NCBI GenBank assembly: GCA_023426245.1
Contig: JAFABB010000030.1
Coordinates: 1 to 64,000 of the forward strand
Direction of reading: 5' to 3'
From: Bacillota bacterium
Lineage (GTDB): Bacteria > Bacillota > UBA4882 > UBA8346
DNA length: 64,000 nt
Below are positions 62,716 through 64,000 of the stretch, piece by piece; position 1 is the stretch's first letter, and every line of letters starts with the position of its first letter. The notes under the pieces were generated by a model. The model was not told the DNA's origin and made no database searches. It worked only from the letters and a program-made list of their open reading frames with translations. Made by a program: the position numbers and the translations under genes.

Positions 62716-64000
62716 TCAAACTTTTTTCCCGGGAATTCCCGGTTTGGTCAATTGATAAGGATCGAATATCCCATTCAATTGAATCTCGGTAAAAAGCCCG
62801 GTTCGTAAGGCTTCTTCGCGGATAGTGCTTCCGTTCCGCTTTGCCTGTTGCACTAAAAGGGTGGCTTTTTCATAACCGATATAAGGTGTCAAAGCTGTCG
62901 CATAAATCATGCTTTTTTCCAAGATTGCCTTACAATGTTCTGCGTTAACCGTAATCTCTTGAATGCAACGCTCCTTAAAAATTACCACGGCCCGGTTTAA
63001 CAGTTCCAAAGAGTTGAATAGATTATCGGCAATCAAAGGCAGCATCGCATTGAGTTCCAATTCGCCGGAGGCGGCTCCCATGGTGATAGCCGTATCGCTG
63101 GCCATAACTTGGTAGGTAGCCTGACGGACCGCTTCGGGAATCACCGGATTGATTTTCCCCGGCATGATTGAAGAACCGGCCTGCATCTCCGGCAGATTAA
63201 TTTCGCCAAAACCCGCATGGGGTCCTGAGGCCATAAGCCGTAAATCATTGGCGATTTTGGCGAGGTTAACGGCCACAGTTTTAAGCATCCCTGAAACTTC
63301 CGCAAAGACATCGTTGTTTTGCGTCAAATCGATGGGGTACTCAGCCCGGGAAAGGCCAAGCCCCGTCACGTCCCGTAATTTTTCAATCACTGAAAAAATG
63401 TACCGCCTATCGGCATTTAAACCGGTTCCAACCGCAGTGCCGCCCAGGTTAACCTGACGCAACCGTTCTTCAACCTTATAAATCCGCCAACGATCTCTGG
63501 CAATCGCCTGCGCATAAGCTCCAAACTCCTGCCCCAACATGACCGGAAGCGCATCCTGAAGCTCGGTGCGGCCCATCTTGATGACTCCGGAAAATTGTTC
63601 CTCCTTTTGCTGCAAGGCTGCTTGTAACCCCGCCAGATTCTCACTGAGCGGTTTCAACAGGTTAATGGCGGCGATCCGAACCGCAGTCGGAAAAACATCA
63701 TTGGTAGATTGACTCATGTTTACATGATTCAGCGGGTGAACCATCCGATAATCGCCTTTTTCCCCATGCAGCCTTTCAATGGCCAGGTTGGCGATGACTT
63801 CATTGACATTCATATTGGCGGATGTGCCGGCGCCCCCTTGCAATGCATCCACCAAAAATTGCTCTCGAAATCCCCCGGCGATCACTTCATCGCAAGCCGA
63901 GGTTATGGCTTCTGCAATTGACTTTTCAAGCAATCCGACTTCAAGGTTGGCTAAAGCCGCCGCTTTCTTGACCATTGCCAAGGCAATAACCAATGGATGG
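62716..64000 (-). CDS. aspA: aspartate ammonia-lyase, 5' end beyond window
   Basis: The sequence runs 425 residues from the first internal start and continues in frame through the window edge (HPLVIALAMVKKAAALAN). About 40-45 N-terminal residues are missing compared with the usual 465-470. Fumarase/aspartase signatures present: GTSANMNVNEVIAN, the SSIMPGKINPV signature loop and TELQDALPV. The enzyme interconverts aspartate and fumarate plus ammonia. Its place at the head of hydF-TM1266-hydE matches similar gene groups; a link to ammonia supply for cofactor assembly has been suggested but is not shown here. Confidence 0.95.
   Translation of the reverse strand, partial: HPLVIALAMVKKAAALANLEVGLLEKSIAEAITSACDEVIAGGFREQFLVDALQGGAGTSANMNVNEVIANLAIERLHGEKGDYRMVHPLNHVNMSQSTNDVFPTAVRIAAINLLKPLSENLAGLQAALQQKEEQFSGVIKMGRTELQDALPVMLGQEFGAYAQAIARDRWRIYKVEERLRQVNLGGTAVGTGLNADRRYIFSVIEKLRDVTGLGLSRAEYPIDLTQNNDVFAEVSGMLKTVAVNLAKIANDLRLMASGPHAGFGEINLPEMQAGSSIMPGKINPVIPEAVRQATYQVMASDTAITMGAASGELELNAMLPLIADNLFNSLELLNRAVVIFKERCIQEITVNAEHCKAILEKSMIYATALTPYIGYEKATLLVQQAKRNGSTIREEALRTGLFTEIQLNGIFDPYQLTKPGIPGKKV

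Noticed and set aside
1..64000. tRNA and rRNA genes
   Set aside because: No tRNA-like cloverleaf with the GGTTCGAATCC-type arm and no rRNA stretches were noticed by eye on either strand.

Overview
The window looks like chromosome from an anaerobic, probably spore-forming member of the Bacillota (Clostridia or Limnochordia-like). The reasons are [FeFe]-hydrogenase maturation genes, an oxygen-sensitive sulfatase-maturase, a T-box riboswitch, a SpoIIM-family protein, strong AGGAGG ribosome binding sites and a moderate base composition. This is an inference from gene content; no rRNA or other taxonomic marker is present.

Left part (1-12.7 kb) is accessory DNA. It opens with an arrangement resembling a bacterial origin-unwinding element, followed by a complete group II intron with its reverse transcriptase, a frameshifted radC and an Xre-type repressor. 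Next comes a defence-like block on the minus strand: an unrecognised protein, a DUF5677-like protein overlapping it, an RloC-like Zn-hook ATPase/anticodon nuclease, a 75-aa protein and a GxxExxY protein. A gene-poor stretch with perfect hairpins, nine 42-bp repeats and a broken near-copy of the VOC gene at 37.6 kb closes the section.

The next part (12.7-26.2 kb) is one long minus-strand metal-homeostasis block. An ArsR-type regulator and a triple-HMA P-type ATPase lie upstream of a DtxR-family repressor and a ferrous-iron importer of the Ftr1/P19/FetABC kind. That importer is extended here by a putatively flavinylated lipoprotein and a second FtsX-type ABC module with a DUF4418 membrane protein. 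Two DtxR-like operators sit in front of the importer operon and a terminator-like hairpin lies inside it. Decayed IS110-family and TauE-family genes follow.

The stretch 27.2-37.3 kb holds a chemoreceptor and a sulfatase operon: a LacI repressor, substrate-binding protein, two permeases, two complementary degenerate ATPases, a sulfatase and its radical-SAM maturase. Matching operators lie before the LacI gene and before the operon. Then come VOC, MFS and SGNH genes; a MarR-controlled heterodimeric ABC exporter with a HlyD-family adaptor; the primary-type sigma factor; a DUF896 protein; and a second heterodimeric ABC exporter.

The right end (51.4-64 kb) has two MITE-like inverted repeats, a CRP-like/DUF2225 fusion, a T-box-controlled spoIIM-glyS operon, a mirror-image pair of AraC regulators with EamA exporters, and the aspA-hydF-TM1266-hydE cluster. 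aspA is cut by the window edge.
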